A stretch of DNA of 47,962 nt, taken from positions 1 through 47,962 of the forward strand of contig JAPMTX010000146.1 in NCBI GenBank assembly GCA_026552855.1, read 5' to 3'. This DNA is from Candidatus Methanoperedens sp. GTDB lineage: Archaea > Halobacteriota > Methanosarcinia > Methanosarcinales > Methanoperedenaceae. Position numbers and translations under genes: made by a program. Within the stretch, counting starts at the first letter, position 1, and each line of letters opens with the position of its first letter. The notes below the pieces were generated by a model that worked only from the letters and a program-made list of their open reading frames with translations, was not told the DNA's origin and searched no databases. Below are positions 7,576-16,152 of this stretch, piece by piece.

Positions 7576-8982
7576 ATGAGAGCAAATATTTTACATAAAC
7601 GAAGTTTAGGAATAGGGACCGTTGCGATCTTATTGATAATTTTAAACGCAACCATGGCATTAGCAGTGGATCCGGGCACAATTCCAGCAGATATGGCATC
7701 TGCACCAGTTCCGGACTATTCCACCTTATCTATCAATCCAGTTATTACAGAGACTGGCAAGATAAGTTTATCTGTGGATGGTCTTGGCACAATAGCTTCA
7801 ACTGGAGTTATCCAGGCAGAAAAACCTGCCGGCGCAACTGTCAGAAAAGCTTACATGGCGGCTGCGAGCATGGGAACCAGTTACCGTGTCCTGGCTAATG
7901 GAGATGTCAAGATTGACGGTGCTGATGTAATCTGGGATACGGCAAAGACAACGCCGTGCAGTCCGGTAGCAGGGCTCAGATGCAGCAATCACTGGGCTGA
8001 TGTGACATCAATCGTAAAATCCAAGATTGATGCAGCACCAGCAGGAAGAGTGGATTTTGCTATAACTGAGGTAGGCACATCTGGAATTGACGGTGAAATC
8101 CTGGCAGTGATTTTTGATGATCCCAGTCAGACAAATGACAATACTGTAGTGCTGCTTTTTGGTGCGCAATCAGTTACCGGTGATAATTTTGCCATCGCAC
8201 TGGCTAACCCCATCAATAAGGCTGATCCAAATCTGAAACTGGATATGTCCCTGGGTATATCGTTCGGCTATCAACCCTCCAGTCAGGACAGCCAGGTTGA
8301 TGTCAATGGTATTAGAATGACATCTTCAGCAGGCGGTCAGGATGATGGAGCAGGTGCTAACGGTGCGCTTCTTACAGTTGGAGGCCTGGATGACAGCGAT
8401 GCCAATCCGCCCAACCCTCTCGCTCGCGGTGATCAATTTAGCTGCCCCCGGTGTGATGATGAACTGTATAATCTCCTGCCGTTCGTCAATAATGGCGATA
8501 CCAGTATAAATGTTAATACAAAGAATCCATCAGGCGACGACAACGTTTTCTTTGCAGCGCTTAACCTCAGGTCTACTACAGCAGTCGTGGGAGAGGGTAT
8601 TCTGCTGGCTCCACTTGCTTCGGTCAATTTTGTTGGCGAACATCATACTGTTACTGCAACAGTACAGGATGCTAATGGAAACCCGATAGTAGGACGTGAT
8701 GTAACATTCACAATAATCTCTGGACCGCATGCCGGGCAGACAGGCACTGCTGCAACCGATGCCAGTGGAAAAGCGACTTTTACATACACAGGTACCTCAG
8801 TGGGCACGGATGTTATTGAAGCCAGTTTCGTTAACAGCCAGAAGCAAACTATAACCTCTAACAGAGTCACAAAAGAGTGGAAACCGCAACAAAATAATAT
8901 CCCGGAATTCCCAAGCATAGTATTGCCAGTAGCAGGTGCACTGGGTATAATGCTGTTGTTCTATAGAGGAAGAGAGAGATAA
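7576..8982 (+). CDS. PEF-CTERM surface protein with Ig-like (Big-1) domain
   Basis: This 468-residue exported protein has an N-terminal signal helix (residues about 13-31), then a beta-rich domain of unknown family (about 45-360) that includes a short Cys-containing segment (FSCPRCDDEL). Next is a bacterial Ig-like domain (about 365-450; TVTATVQDANGNPIVGRDVT is typical of Big-1/invasin folds). It ends with a PEF-CTERM tripartite tail: IPEFPSIVLP, a transmembrane helix, and the basic end YRGRER. The tail marks it as a substrate of the archaeosortase at 10210, which is expected to cleave it and attach it to a lipid. It is the longest of the six PEF proteins here. Start ATG 7576 is supported by GGAGG eight bases upstream. 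Confidence 0.88.
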   Translation: MRANILHKRSLGIGTVAILLIILNATMALAVDPGTIPADMASAPVPDYSTLSINPVITETGKISLSVDGLGTIASTGVIQAEKPAGATVRKAYMAAASMGTSYRVLANGDVKIDGADVIWDTAKTTPCSPVAGLRCSNHWADVTSIVKSKIDAAPAGRVDFAITEVGTSGIDGEILAVIFDDPSQTNDNTVVLLFGAQSVTGDNFAIALANPINKADPNLKLDMSLGISFGYQPSSQDSQVDVNGIRMTSSAGGQDDGAGANGALLTVGGLDDSDANPPNPLARGDQFSCPRCDDELYNLLPFVNNGDTSINVNTKNPSGDDNVFFAALNLRSTTAVVGEGILLAPLASVNFVGEHHTVTATVQDANGNPIVGRDVTFTIISGPHAGQTGTAATDASGKATFTYTGTSVGTDVIEASFVNSQKQTITSNRVTKEWKPQQNNIPEFPSIVLPVAGALGIMLLFYRGRER

Positions 8983-8998
8983 TTCCCTCTCTTTTTTC
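8970..8998 (+). terminator. Hairpin plus T-run after PEF-CTERM gene 1
   Basis: AGAGAG at 8971-8976 can pair with CTCTCT at 8987-8992, followed by a run of T that continues to 9009. The hairpin starts inside the last codons. Confidence 0.55.
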
Positions 8999-9037
8999 AT
9001 TTTTTTTTTGGATAAGCTATACTATAGAAGTCATAAC

Positions 9038-9277
9038 TTATGTCAATGAAGCGAACCTTGCTTTAAATGTTTTGTACATGTAGCGGAAACTCAGTACTAA
9101 TGCAGCCAGGTACGCAGCCGATAACTTTGATACCAGCCCGAAATCAAAATCTTTTTTCACAAATGTGATCATAACAATTAACATGAACAATATGACTAAA
9201 TAGAATAAAAAACTGAATACAAGCGCTTTCTTCCACGGCTTCATATGGATTTTGAGGTCAAGGTGCAGCTCTATCAT
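9038..9277 (-). CDS. Small two-helix membrane protein
   Basis: This 79-residue protein has two hydrophobic segments (about 18-41 and 50-65) separated by a short charged loop (VKKDFDFG), and a basic C-terminus. The ATG overlaps the stop of the M48-like gene (ATGA, 9274-9277), so it is translated together with it. No family is recognised. It may be a membrane partner of the degenerate M48-like protein upstream in the same transcript. Confidence 0.65.
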   Translation of the reverse strand: MIELHLDLKIHMKPWKKALVFSFLFYLVILFMLIVMITFVKKDFDFGLVSKLSAAYLAALVLSFRYMYKTFKARFASLT

Positions 9278-10098
9278 GCTATCTTTCCTGTTTTTATTAG
9301 ATTTTTAACGCGTATCTCCTTTGGGGGATGTGTATCGAAGAGATGTTCAAAAAAAGTCTCTTTTTGTGGGTCTACCAGGCAGAGGAATCCAAGTGATGGG
9401 TACCCTGTGACTTTGCTGTTCTCAAGACGCTCTATTGCCGAGATGAGCGCATCAGGGTTCCCGCATAATTCAGCGGCTTGCTTATCGTAGTCTTGAGTTG
9501 AAACTGAATGTATCATAGTTGCAGCCGGCGGTGCTGCCAGTCCGGTGATAAATGCTCCGAACAGCCTGGGTGCTGGATCGTTGTAATCGCCAAAACCTGT
9601 GAAGACCGCACCCCAGCGTACTGCGGAGGCAGCCATGGTAAAAATGCCTGTGATTAAGGCTGCAAGTGTTCTCAGATGTATGGTATTGTTTATCTGTACT
9701 ATATTATATGCAAGCGACGCTTCCAGTTCTTCGTCATTAAATGAATTCAGTAATCGTGCCGGTACGATGATCGCGGTTTTATCAGAACTATTGCCGATTA
9801 CAAGGCTGCCTGGCAGCATCAGTTCGGTGATGTGTATTGCAGGCATTGCAACCCCGGCGCGTTTTGAAAGCATCAGGGATTTATCCTTAATATTGGAGAA
9901 CTCTCCCGGCACGGTCGGACGTGCCCTGTATATGCGTAGCATAATCCTGCTCGCATTAATGCTAATTATTACGCATAGAATAGATGAAACTATCAGCCCT
10001 GCTATCGCACCATTTAGACCGAACAGACCTCCAGCAAGTATTATCGGTATAATTACAGGGGTAAAAAATAATATTATTTTTAAAAATATTTTAAACAT
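9274..10098 (-). CDS. M48/HtpX-like membrane protein with degenerate zinc site
   Basis: About 274 residues from the ATG at 10098 (MFKIFLK). An upstream ATG at 10161 would add 21 residues without a good context. The layout follows HtpX: two N-terminal helices, a segment SKRAGVAMPAIHI (normally part of the domain before the active site), then EELEASLAYNIVQINNTI where HtpX has DELEAVLAHELSHIKN. The HExxH zinc motif is therefore YNIVQ and cannot bind zinc. Two further helices and a QDYDKQAAELCGNPDALI segment, in the place of the ExDxxA third-ligand motif, follow. It is a pseudoprotease by sequence. It is divergently transcribed from the archaeosortase, 111 bases apart, which suggests a role in membrane protein handling or sorting. 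That role is inference. Confidence 0.8.
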   Translation of the reverse strand: MFKIFLKIILFFTPVIIPIILAGGLFGLNGAIAGLIVSSILCVIISINASRIMLRIYRARPTVPGEFSNIKDKSLMLSKRAGVAMPAIHITELMLPGSLVIGNSSDKTAIIVPARLLNSFNDEELEASLAYNIVQINNTIHLRTLAALITGIFTMAASAVRWGAVFTGFGDYNDPAPRLFGAFITGLAAPPAATMIHSVSTQDYDKQAAELCGNPDALISAIERLENSKVTGYPSLGFLCLVDPQKETFFEHLFDTHPPKEIRVKNLIKTGKIA

Positions 10099-10118
10099 TT
10101 TGGGTTTATAAGTTAATA

Positions 10119-10137
10119 AGCAAAGTATATATATCTT
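10119..10137. promoter_or_regulatory. Divergent TATA region between M48-like and archaeosortase genes
   Basis: AAAGTATATATATCTT (10122-10137) is a nearly symmetric TATA element lying 73 bases before the archaeosortase ATG and about 25-30 bases before the M48-like start. It could serve either direction. A GATTATCATTA element (10187-10197) lies just before the archaeosortase ATG and resembles the AT elements of the surface genes. Confidence 0.4.
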
Positions 10138-10209
10138 ATTACCGTTGAATGAACTGAGCAAGCCAGAATGGAACCTTGGTTTAATTGATTATCATTAAAA
10201 AGGGTAATA

Positions 10210-11046
10210 ATGACTATAACGGCTGACCAGAAATACAATATTCTTATTTTCTTATTTGTAATGGCATTTTTCACAGGCGCTACTATTCAGTTAAGTGAGG
10301 GTTCGGTACTGGTTGGAGTTATAATGTTCCTGATAGCCCTCGCGCTCACTACAAAAATAAAACTGAGCGGCACATATGTCACAAAAAACTCTAAATTTTT
10401 TATTATACTCGGCGCGTTCATTGTACTTGCAGATCTTGTTTACAATTTAAAAGCGGCAAACCAGCTCGGAACTGTGGATTCCATGACTTTTTTCTTAGGA
10501 ACCTCTTTTGTAGCATACGGTATTAGCCAGTACAAGAAAGCCGGCGAATTCGGTATATACACATCAGGTACGTTTATTATATTATACCTGTTTTTCTACT
10601 CGCTGTTGCCCTCTCTGAACAATGATTTCATTCACTATTTTGATCATTATTTAGTGCTGCTCCCGTCCCTTGCCATCATTAATGCGATTTCAAACATGGA
10701 TATACATGTGGTAGCTACAGAGACCGTACATTTCAAGGGCTTCGAGGACAGTACCGTCGTTATCGGCGGACCCTGCTCAGGTATCTATTCTATGATTCTG
10801 CTTATTGGTCTTATCGTGGGCTATACAAAAATGGAAAGCCTGACAGATAAACGCAAGGTGTCTCTATTAATAGTTCTTGCAATATTTGTGGCGTATATAT
10901 CTAATTTGATAAGGGTTTCCGTGCTATATTATGTCGGCTATTACTATGGAATAGAAAAAATGATGTTTGTCCACGTTTACCTCGGGTGGATCATCTTTAT
11001 AATAATATTCTCCGGGATCATGATGGTTTTGTATAAGACAAAGTGA
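10210..11046 (+). CDS. artC: Archaeosortase C (PEF-CTERM processing)
   Basis: This 278-residue integral membrane transpeptidase-like enzyme has about eight hydrophobic helices. The exosortase/archaeosortase signature is clear: Cys189 in GGPCSGIYSMILL, Arg235 in ISNLIRVSVLYYVG and His255 in MFVHVYLGWIIF, matching the catalytic Cys, Arg and third basic residue of the family. In the family scheme of Haft and colleagues the C type goes with PEF-CTERM substrates, and six proteins with that tail lie within 9 kb, the best support for the assignment. The expected reaction is cleavage near the PEF motif and transfer to a lipid at the outer face of the membrane. Start ATG follows AAAGGGTAATA. It converges on the VanZ/S-layer fusion with only 3 bases between the stops. 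Confidence 0.9.
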   Translation: MTITADQKYNILIFLFVMAFFTGATIQLSEGSVLVGVIMFLIALALTTKIKLSGTYVTKNSKFFIILGAFIVLADLVYNLKAANQLGTVDSMTFFLGTSFVAYGISQYKKAGEFGIYTSGTFIILYLFFYSLLPSLNNDFIHYFDHYLVLLPSLAIINAISNMDIHVVATETVHFKGFEDSTVVIGGPCSGIYSMILLIGLIVGYTKMESLTDKRKVSLLIVLAIFVAYISNLIRVSVLYYVGYYYGIEKMMFVHVYLGWIIFIIIFSGIMMVLYKTK

Positions 11047-11049
11047 AAG

Positions 11050-14000
11050 TTATCGTACTGGGTAGGCAAGATACTCGGCCGAGGATGTCCTTATCTTTAA
11101 GGCGTCATCCAGAATTGCTGTTTCTTTTCCTGGCATAAATTGCAGAGTTTTCGTGTTCCTCAGTGTTATCGTATCGCCAATCACGCTTTCGACCTCGAAC
11201 TCACCAAACATTCTACCGGGTGCGATCTCGAAAGGGATTTCATATTCTTTTATATTCAGCACTACGCTGCTGTTGCTTATAGCCTCCAGCTCTCCTGCGA
11301 GTGCTTTATATTTTAAATCTTCTTTGTGTTCTACCCAGTATTCAAATGCATCGCCTGTGCTTAGAATATTTGATTTCCTGAGATTGCCATCCCTGCCTGT
11401 AAACATCTCATAATATATATCGGGGAAAAATGTCGTATTGGATTTGATTGTTTCGTTCAGTAACTTCTGCTGGTCTTTTTCTGCGGTTTTTCTGATACTG
11501 AGTCTTATTTTATTATCACCTGCTCTCTGGAATGAGACTATGTATCGACCGTCAAAGTCTCCGGTTCCATTGTCATAGACCATTAATTTTTTAGTTGTAA
11601 TCACATTGCTGATATATCCCGCTTTATTTGGGTCCATCAGTTCATAGGTGTTCCCAAGAAACGAAAGAATGCCTGAATGTGCTCTGGCTCTATATACAGC
11701 CTGCCCTTTCTCAACAAAGCCATTATCAGAAAAATACATGCTCAGTTCCTCGTATGAGGTATTGGTCTCCAGATAGAAACCCGGGTAGTTCATGCCTGTG
11801 ATGTTCATCCATCTGCCGTAGTAGATGCTTTGAGGCGTTCCCCTTATCTGGACCCCCGATGCATATGGATACACCGTATCGTTCTGGAGGCTCAATCCTA
11901 CACTGCCGTTGAGAATTACAGTTCTGTTGTTCAGTTCAAACGGGTAAATATTTTTAAATACAAGTTCATCAGAACTTATATTGTCAGTTTCAAAATCTGC
12001 CAGAATAGTGCCCGTCTTCAGTGAAATGATAACATCTGAGTAAAGCTCTATATTAGTTAAATAGACATCATCACCGCTTATAGAATCTATTCTGGCTTTG
12101 AAAAGCGTTGCAGGTAATTTTCCTTTAGTCCTGTACTCATAAATTCCCCCTTTATTTATAAGTCTTGAATCCATGGCACTTCCACCTTTTCTAAGCTCAA
12201 GCATCGCCGAATCACTCTTTGAGCTTATCAGCTTAACCAGAAGGGAATACCCGTCCCCAAAACTCCATGCTTTACCAAGCGTAATCGTCTTGTTTGGATA
12301 CGTCTCTATTATCTTTGATATGTTTGAAGGATCTTTTCCAGCTATCCTGTAGCGAGAGCCCATCAGGTACAGGTCACTGCCGTTTACCCGCGCAATATAA
12401 GTGGCATTGCCAGCTTCTACCATATTATTATTTGAGACCTCAAGCCTGAGTTCTTCACCGGATTTGTTCTGGTTGATATCGTAATAAAAGCCAGGGAAGC
12501 TGAAGCCGTCAATTTTCATCGATCTATTCATCGCAACTGGCGCTCCCCTTGTATCGAAATTGAATTCATATGCTTTTGGAGCGGGTTTTGTTATGTTTTC
12601 TGTTCTAGTCCCGGCGGCATATGGTCTCAATTGTACGTTATCCAGCCAGACTGAGACATTACCGCTGGTGCCGTAGTTACTATATACCTGGAACGCCAGA
12701 GTATTGTTCCCCGATAACATTACTGGCACTTCTACATGCTCCCAGCTGCTATTTTTTCCCCCGATCCTGGATTCCCATACCGCCCGGTCGTCTATAAGCG
12801 CCCGTTTAAGAACATAGTATGAGGTGTTTGAATATTCAGAATCCCGGACATCAAAGGAAAGTACGGCACGGGCGTCTCCATAGGTTGTTAGGTTCTGATA
12901 GATAGTTCCCTGTGAGCCAGCTTTTCCTGTTGTAAAATTGATCTCATAAACTCTTGATGAAGAAATATTATTCGTATAACTTCCTATGGTCTCAGGACTT
13001 GCGGAAAACATCCAGCCCTCATCCGATTCCATGTCCCCGTTAATGAGGACTGGCAATTCTGCAAATCTCACTGAATCCAGACTTGTGTTTACCAGTAGAT
13101 GTACCGATCTATAGGATTGATTGTCTTTTAAAAGCAGGAATTCCAGTTTTGACTTATTTGTCCCTGCAAAAGCGATGGAGGTGGTCAATTGAGGTATGAA
13201 TGTCACGTTATCCAGCCACTTATCGTTATGATTAATGACTATATTCTGCTCTTTCAAAGTTCTCCCCCCGAGCTGCACGCGCAGCGTATAGTTGACAGGT
13301 GCATACTCATAATTTTCCACTCCTACCAGTATTGTAGCTGGTTCCCCGATGTTGACTCCCGGAAGGTAGTTCTCTGCTTTTCCGTTTGCTCCGAGTATAT
13401 AGAGGGTTGTGAATTTTTCAGGCTCTGTGGTAACTTTCGCATATATCAGCATGGCACTGACCAGTAATATCGCGATTATCATGGTTTTTATCAGCATCTT
13501 CTCAAGGGCAGGGTCGTATTCAGGTCCTGTTTCTGCCTCATTGCTCCTGATGGTATGATAGAAAGAAATTATATCCCTGAATGAGAAACCGTATCCTGTT
13601 TCCCCGCACCTCCACCTTTGAAGATATGCCGCTATCAGGAGGAATCCCATTATTGTGGATAGGCTGATCACTATGGAGTTCGGTCTGAAACCCCACGGGG
13701 TGTAGTTAAGGGCAAAGCCGTCAAAAACAAAGATTGCAATACTCAGCCCTATACTCAGCGTGAATCTCTCTATCGGGCCAAGTTCACCCCGTCTGGGGAA
13801 CATTACAGAGATGAAAAGATAGCCTGGCAGGAAGAGAAGCAGAGGCAGTGCAAGGATCATCCGCAGGAATGTCTGATTATAAGGCGGGACCAGTATGAAG
13901 ATTATTGACGCAACTATCAGGATTACAGCGAGTTTTAAATCCAGGATGGCTGCCATGCTTTTTTTAGAGGATATTGATAACCAGTTTCTTGTGTAGATAA

Positions 14001-14454
14001 GTGCCTGAGCTGTCAATATTCCAATACTGTCCGCGAGAAGATCCCATATATTTGTTTTTCTCCCGGGCACGAAAAGCTGGTGGAACTCATCAGTTGCACC
14101 AAACGCGGTGCCTATAATAAATGCGAATATGAATGCGTAATTTTTTAAGGTACGGTTTGAGGAATTCTTCAAGGTACGATAAAGTAAAAACCCAAATATA
14201 GCATATTGAATGATATGTTCTACTTTGTCAGGGTATTCATAGAATATATAAAATGGATATAATAGAAACCTTAAATCAGAGTACTCTAAGAACTCCAGGC
14301 TGCTTCTGAGGCTTTCCAGATGTAGAAACCTCAATATAATCTTTGGGTCACCGGCGCTGGATACTGATGATAGATAGAAGATTGATAGTGCATAGAGGAT
14401 TGTGAGTACTAAAAAAACTTTGAATCTATTACTCATTTTTTCTTGGGGGCACAT
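11050..14454 (-). CDS. VanZ-DUF1616-S-layer domain fusion protein
   Basis: This very large 1134-residue protein has three parts. Residues about 1-160 form a VanZ-like membrane domain (FGATDEFHQLFVPGRKTNIW and DLLADSIGILTAQAL are typical). Residues about 170-350 are a DUF1616-like membrane domain (LALPLLLFLPGYL, then LGPIERFTLSIGLS). Residues about 360-1134 are outside the membrane: a beta domain, a jelly-roll-like segment (about 470-620), and two Methanosarcina-type S-layer domains beginning MKIDGFSFPGFYYDI and MNITGMNYPGFYLET. Such S-layer domains normally stand alone in the main S-layer protein, so here they are tethered to a membrane anchor. A TATA-like GTTATATACC lies about 50 bases upstream. 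The protein probably links S-layer material to the membrane, as inference. Confidence 0.8.
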   Translation of the reverse strand: MCPQEKMSNRFKVFLVLTILYALSIFYLSSVSSAGDPKIILRFLHLESLRSSLEFLEYSDLRFLLYPFYIFYEYPDKVEHIIQYAIFGFLLYRTLKNSSNRTLKNYAFIFAFIIGTAFGATDEFHQLFVPGRKTNIWDLLADSIGILTAQALIYTRNWLSISSKKSMAAILDLKLAVILIVASIIFILVPPYNQTFLRMILALPLLLFLPGYLFISVMFPRRGELGPIERFTLSIGLSIAIFVFDGFALNYTPWGFRPNSIVISLSTIMGFLLIAAYLQRWRCGETGYGFSFRDIISFYHTIRSNEAETGPEYDPALEKMLIKTMIIAILLVSAMLIYAKVTTEPEKFTTLYILGANGKAENYLPGVNIGEPATILVGVENYEYAPVNYTLRVQLGGRTLKEQNIVINHNDKWLDNVTFIPQLTTSIAFAGTNKSKLEFLLLKDNQSYRSVHLLVNTSLDSVRFAELPVLINGDMESDEGWMFSASPETIGSYTNNISSSRVYEINFTTGKAGSQGTIYQNLTTYGDARAVLSFDVRDSEYSNTSYYVLKRALIDDRAVWESRIGGKNSSWEHVEVPVMLSGNNTLAFQVYSNYGTSGNVSVWLDNVQLRPYAAGTRTENITKPAPKAYEFNFDTRGAPVAMNRSMKIDGFSFPGFYYDINQNKSGEELRLEVSNNNMVEAGNATYIARVNGSDLYLMGSRYRIAGKDPSNISKIIETYPNKTITLGKAWSFGDGYSLLVKLISSKSDSAMLELRKGGSAMDSRLINKGGIYEYRTKGKLPATLFKARIDSISGDDVYLTNIELYSDVIISLKTGTILADFETDNISSDELVFKNIYPFELNNRTVILNGSVGLSLQNDTVYPYASGVQIRGTPQSIYYGRWMNITGMNYPGFYLETNTSYEELSMYFSDNGFVEKGQAVYRARAHSGILSFLGNTYELMDPNKAGYISNVITTKKLMVYDNGTGDFDGRYIVSFQRAGDNKIRLSIRKTAEKDQQKLLNETIKSNTTFFPDIYYEMFTGRDGNLRKSNILSTGDAFEYWVEHKEDLKYKALAGELEAISNSSVVLNIKEYEIPFEIAPGRMFGEFEVESVIGDTITLRNTKTLQFMPGKETAILDDALKIRTSSAEYLAYPVR

Positions 14455-14542
14455 TTTATATCAAACCATCGTTTAATTTCCGTTTTAACTAATCAACCTT
14501 TGGTATATAACACCTGCTTAACAGCATATTATACCGATCTTC

Positions 14543-14601
14543 TATGATGATGATGACCATAATAATATTTCCAAATTTAAAATAAACGATAAATTTATAT
14601 A
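14543..14601 (+). promoter_or_regulatory. Promoter with AT repeats, PEF-CTERM gene 2
   Basis: TATGATGATGATGACCATAA (14543-14562) precedes AAACGATAAATTTATATA (14584-14601), the shared core of the surface genes. An 83-base leader leads to the ribosome binding site AGGAGAGGTG at 14667-14676. Confidence 0.6.
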
Positions 14602-14684
14602 GCATATAGTTGTAACATATGTTAAATATCCATGGGATTAGGTGACATAACCAAAGAATCCTGGATAGGAGAGGTGTGACGAAT

Positions 14685-15215
14685 ATGAAAAATAAAATAA
14701 TAACGATAACTGCATTTCTTGCAGTGATGGTAGCAATGACAGGGATTGCGGCGGCTATTCCATACGATGCGTTTATATATAATGCCGCTGGAACTTCAGC
14801 TGCACCGCAACCTGTGAGCCTTAAACCAGGCGATAGTGTTATCCTAAGTTATCGCGGAGAGAATATAATTCCGGCAGCTTTTGGTGTTCCCTTGCCATAT
14901 TCCTCTACAGTTGTAGCATTAGGTGGCGGTGGAGTTGCAAGTGATATAACTGTTACTCTGCCAGTAAGCTTTACTCCAACGGCAGCTACATCCACAGATG
15001 TTGGCGCAATTAATATAGCCTTGAGCTCCTCTGCCCCGGTTGGAGCTTCGTACAGGGTGACTATTAAAGGTGGAGATGAGGCAGTAGATGTAGATTTCGG
15101 TGCTGCATCCAGAAATATATCAAGCATCCCCGAGTTCCCCACAGTAGCCCTGCCGGTAGCTGCAGCAATCGGACTGGTGTTCTTCTTCCAGCACAGGAAG
15201 AGAAAAGAAGAGTAA
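14685..15215 (+). CDS. Small PEF-CTERM surface protein A
   Basis: The protein is 176 residues from the ATG at 14685. A GTG nine bases earlier is possible, but it lies inside the ribosome binding site, and the related gene at 17737 supports the ATG. A signal helix (residues 5-25) is followed by a single beta-rich domain of about 110 residues with no recognised family (PVSLKPGDSVILSYRG; GASYRVTIKGGDEAVDV), then the tail IPEFPTVALPVAAAIGLVF with the basic end QHRKRKEE. It resembles a one-domain cell-surface adhesin or coat protein. Its signal peptide and tail DNA are almost the same as in the genes at 15278 and 17737, although the middle domains differ. Confidence 0.85.
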   Translation: MKNKIITITAFLAVMVAMTGIAAAIPYDAFIYNAAGTSAAPQPVSLKPGDSVILSYRGENIIPAAFGVPLPYSSTVVALGGGGVASDITVTLPVSFTPTAATSTDVGAINIALSSSAPVGASYRVTIKGGDEAVDVDFGAASRNISSIPEFPTVALPVAAAIGLVFFFQHRKRKEE

Positions 15216-15226
15216 TGTAAAAAATA

Positions 15227-15255
15227 AAAGAGCGGAGTTAGGCTCCCTCTTTTTA
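15227..15255 (+). terminator. Hairpin plus T-run after PEF-CTERM gene 2
   Basis: AAAGAG then GGAG (15227-15237, one bulged C) pairs with CTCC and CTCTTT (15243-15252) around a loop TTAGG, followed by T residues. The next ribosome binding site (CAGGAGG) follows 9 bases later, so it may attenuate rather than stop transcription into the next gene. Confidence 0.55.
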
Positions 15256-15277
15256 TCCCTCAGGAGGCATGATAGAT

Positions 15278-15913
15278 ATGAGAAATCTAAAATTAACGAT
15301 CATCGCATTCCTTGCAGTGATGCTAATGATCAGCGTAGCGAGTGCGGGAACATTTGATTTAACAAATTCAAATGTGAACCAATTGGCTGGGATAGATATA
15401 AGAGTGACTACTGATGGAGCCGCAAAGACTATATCCGTTGAACTGGTCAACAATCCGCTATCAAATACACCGCTGGGGATTGATGAGTTCTATTACCAGT
15501 TAGATGGTGTAACCTCTGTTTATAAAATTACTTCTGAGGATGATCCCAGTGGAGTATGGCATACTAACTTCGATGGGGGAACCGCAGATGGCTTTGGACC
15601 TTTTATAAGTTTAAAGAACAATAATCCTGGCGGTACTGGTGGATTAACAGGAAGCCCCATAACATTTACTTTGGCAAATTCGTTCTTGGATTCAAATATA
15701 TTGACGAACGGTCACAACGCAAAATTTGCTGCGCATATAAGATATGATGGAGGTTGCAGTGGATTTGTTTCAGATGGAACGACAACTCCTGGTGATAATA
15801 GCAACTGCAAACCAACAACACAGATTCCCGAATTCCCCACAATCGTCCTGCCAGCAGCAGCAGCAATCGGACTGGTGTTCTTCTTCCAGCACAGGAAGAA
15901 CAAGAAAGAATGA
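15278..15913 (+). CDS. PEF-CTERM surface protein B
   Basis: The protein is 211 residues from the ATG at 15278. The ATG at 15269 sits one base after GGAGG and is too close, while the second ATG is ten bases away. A signal helix ending in VASAG precedes one beta-sandwich-like domain (residues about 25-175; DLTNSNVNQLAGIDIRVT). That domain contains one pair of Cys near its end (GGCSGF and SNCKP), probably a disulfide. The tail is IPEFPTIVLPAAAAIGLVF then QHRKNKKE. It follows protein A without its own TATA core, so it is probably in the same transcription unit, separated by the hairpin at 15227. Confidence 0.85.
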   Translation: MRNLKLTIIAFLAVMLMISVASAGTFDLTNSNVNQLAGIDIRVTTDGAAKTISVELVNNPLSNTPLGIDEFYYQLDGVTSVYKITSEDDPSGVWHTNFDGGTADGFGPFISLKNNNPGGTGGLTGSPITFTLANSFLDSNILTNGHNAKFAAHIRYDGGCSGFVSDGTTTPGDNSNCKPTTQIPEFPTIVLPAAAAIGLVFFFQHRKNKKE

Positions 15914-15937
15914 AACCGCCGAAATATCAGAAAACAA

Positions 15938-15967
15938 GCTGGGCTCTGCCCAGCACCACCTTTTTTC
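15938..15967 (+). terminator. GCTGGG hairpin terminator after PEF-CTERM gene 3
   Basis: GCTGGG (15938-15943) pairs with CCCAGC (15949-15954) over a 5-base loop, then ACCACCTTTTTTCTT. The same structure with a longer stem and changed bases follows the gene at 17737, so it is conserved as a structure. Confidence 0.75.
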
Positions 15968-16006
15968 TTCAACGTCCAGAATTTTTCCCCATGATTGATG
16001 GATTGT

Positions 16007-16070
16007 TCTATGATAATCATAAGAATTCTAATCATCTATATTATTTTTGGAAAGCGATAAATATATATAT
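16007..16070 (+). promoter_or_regulatory. Promoter with AT repeats, PEF-CTERM gene 4
   Basis: TCTATGATAATCATAAGAAT and a following TAATCATC (16007-16036) precede AAAGCGATAAATATATATAT (16051-16070), the shared surface-gene core. The leader of 80 bases contains GAGGTGTGA (16118-16126). Confidence 0.6.
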
Positions 16071-16152
16071 CAGTCTGTCAGTTATTTAATGGATAGGTGG
16101 AAACCAGTGTGTATAGAGGTGTGAACAATAATGGCTTCAAGAAGTGATATGA

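Noticed and set aside
9599-10111. 170-codon plus-strand frame opposite the M48-like gene
   Set aside because: No ribosome binding site and no domain. The HtpX-like layout on the minus strand explains the open frame.
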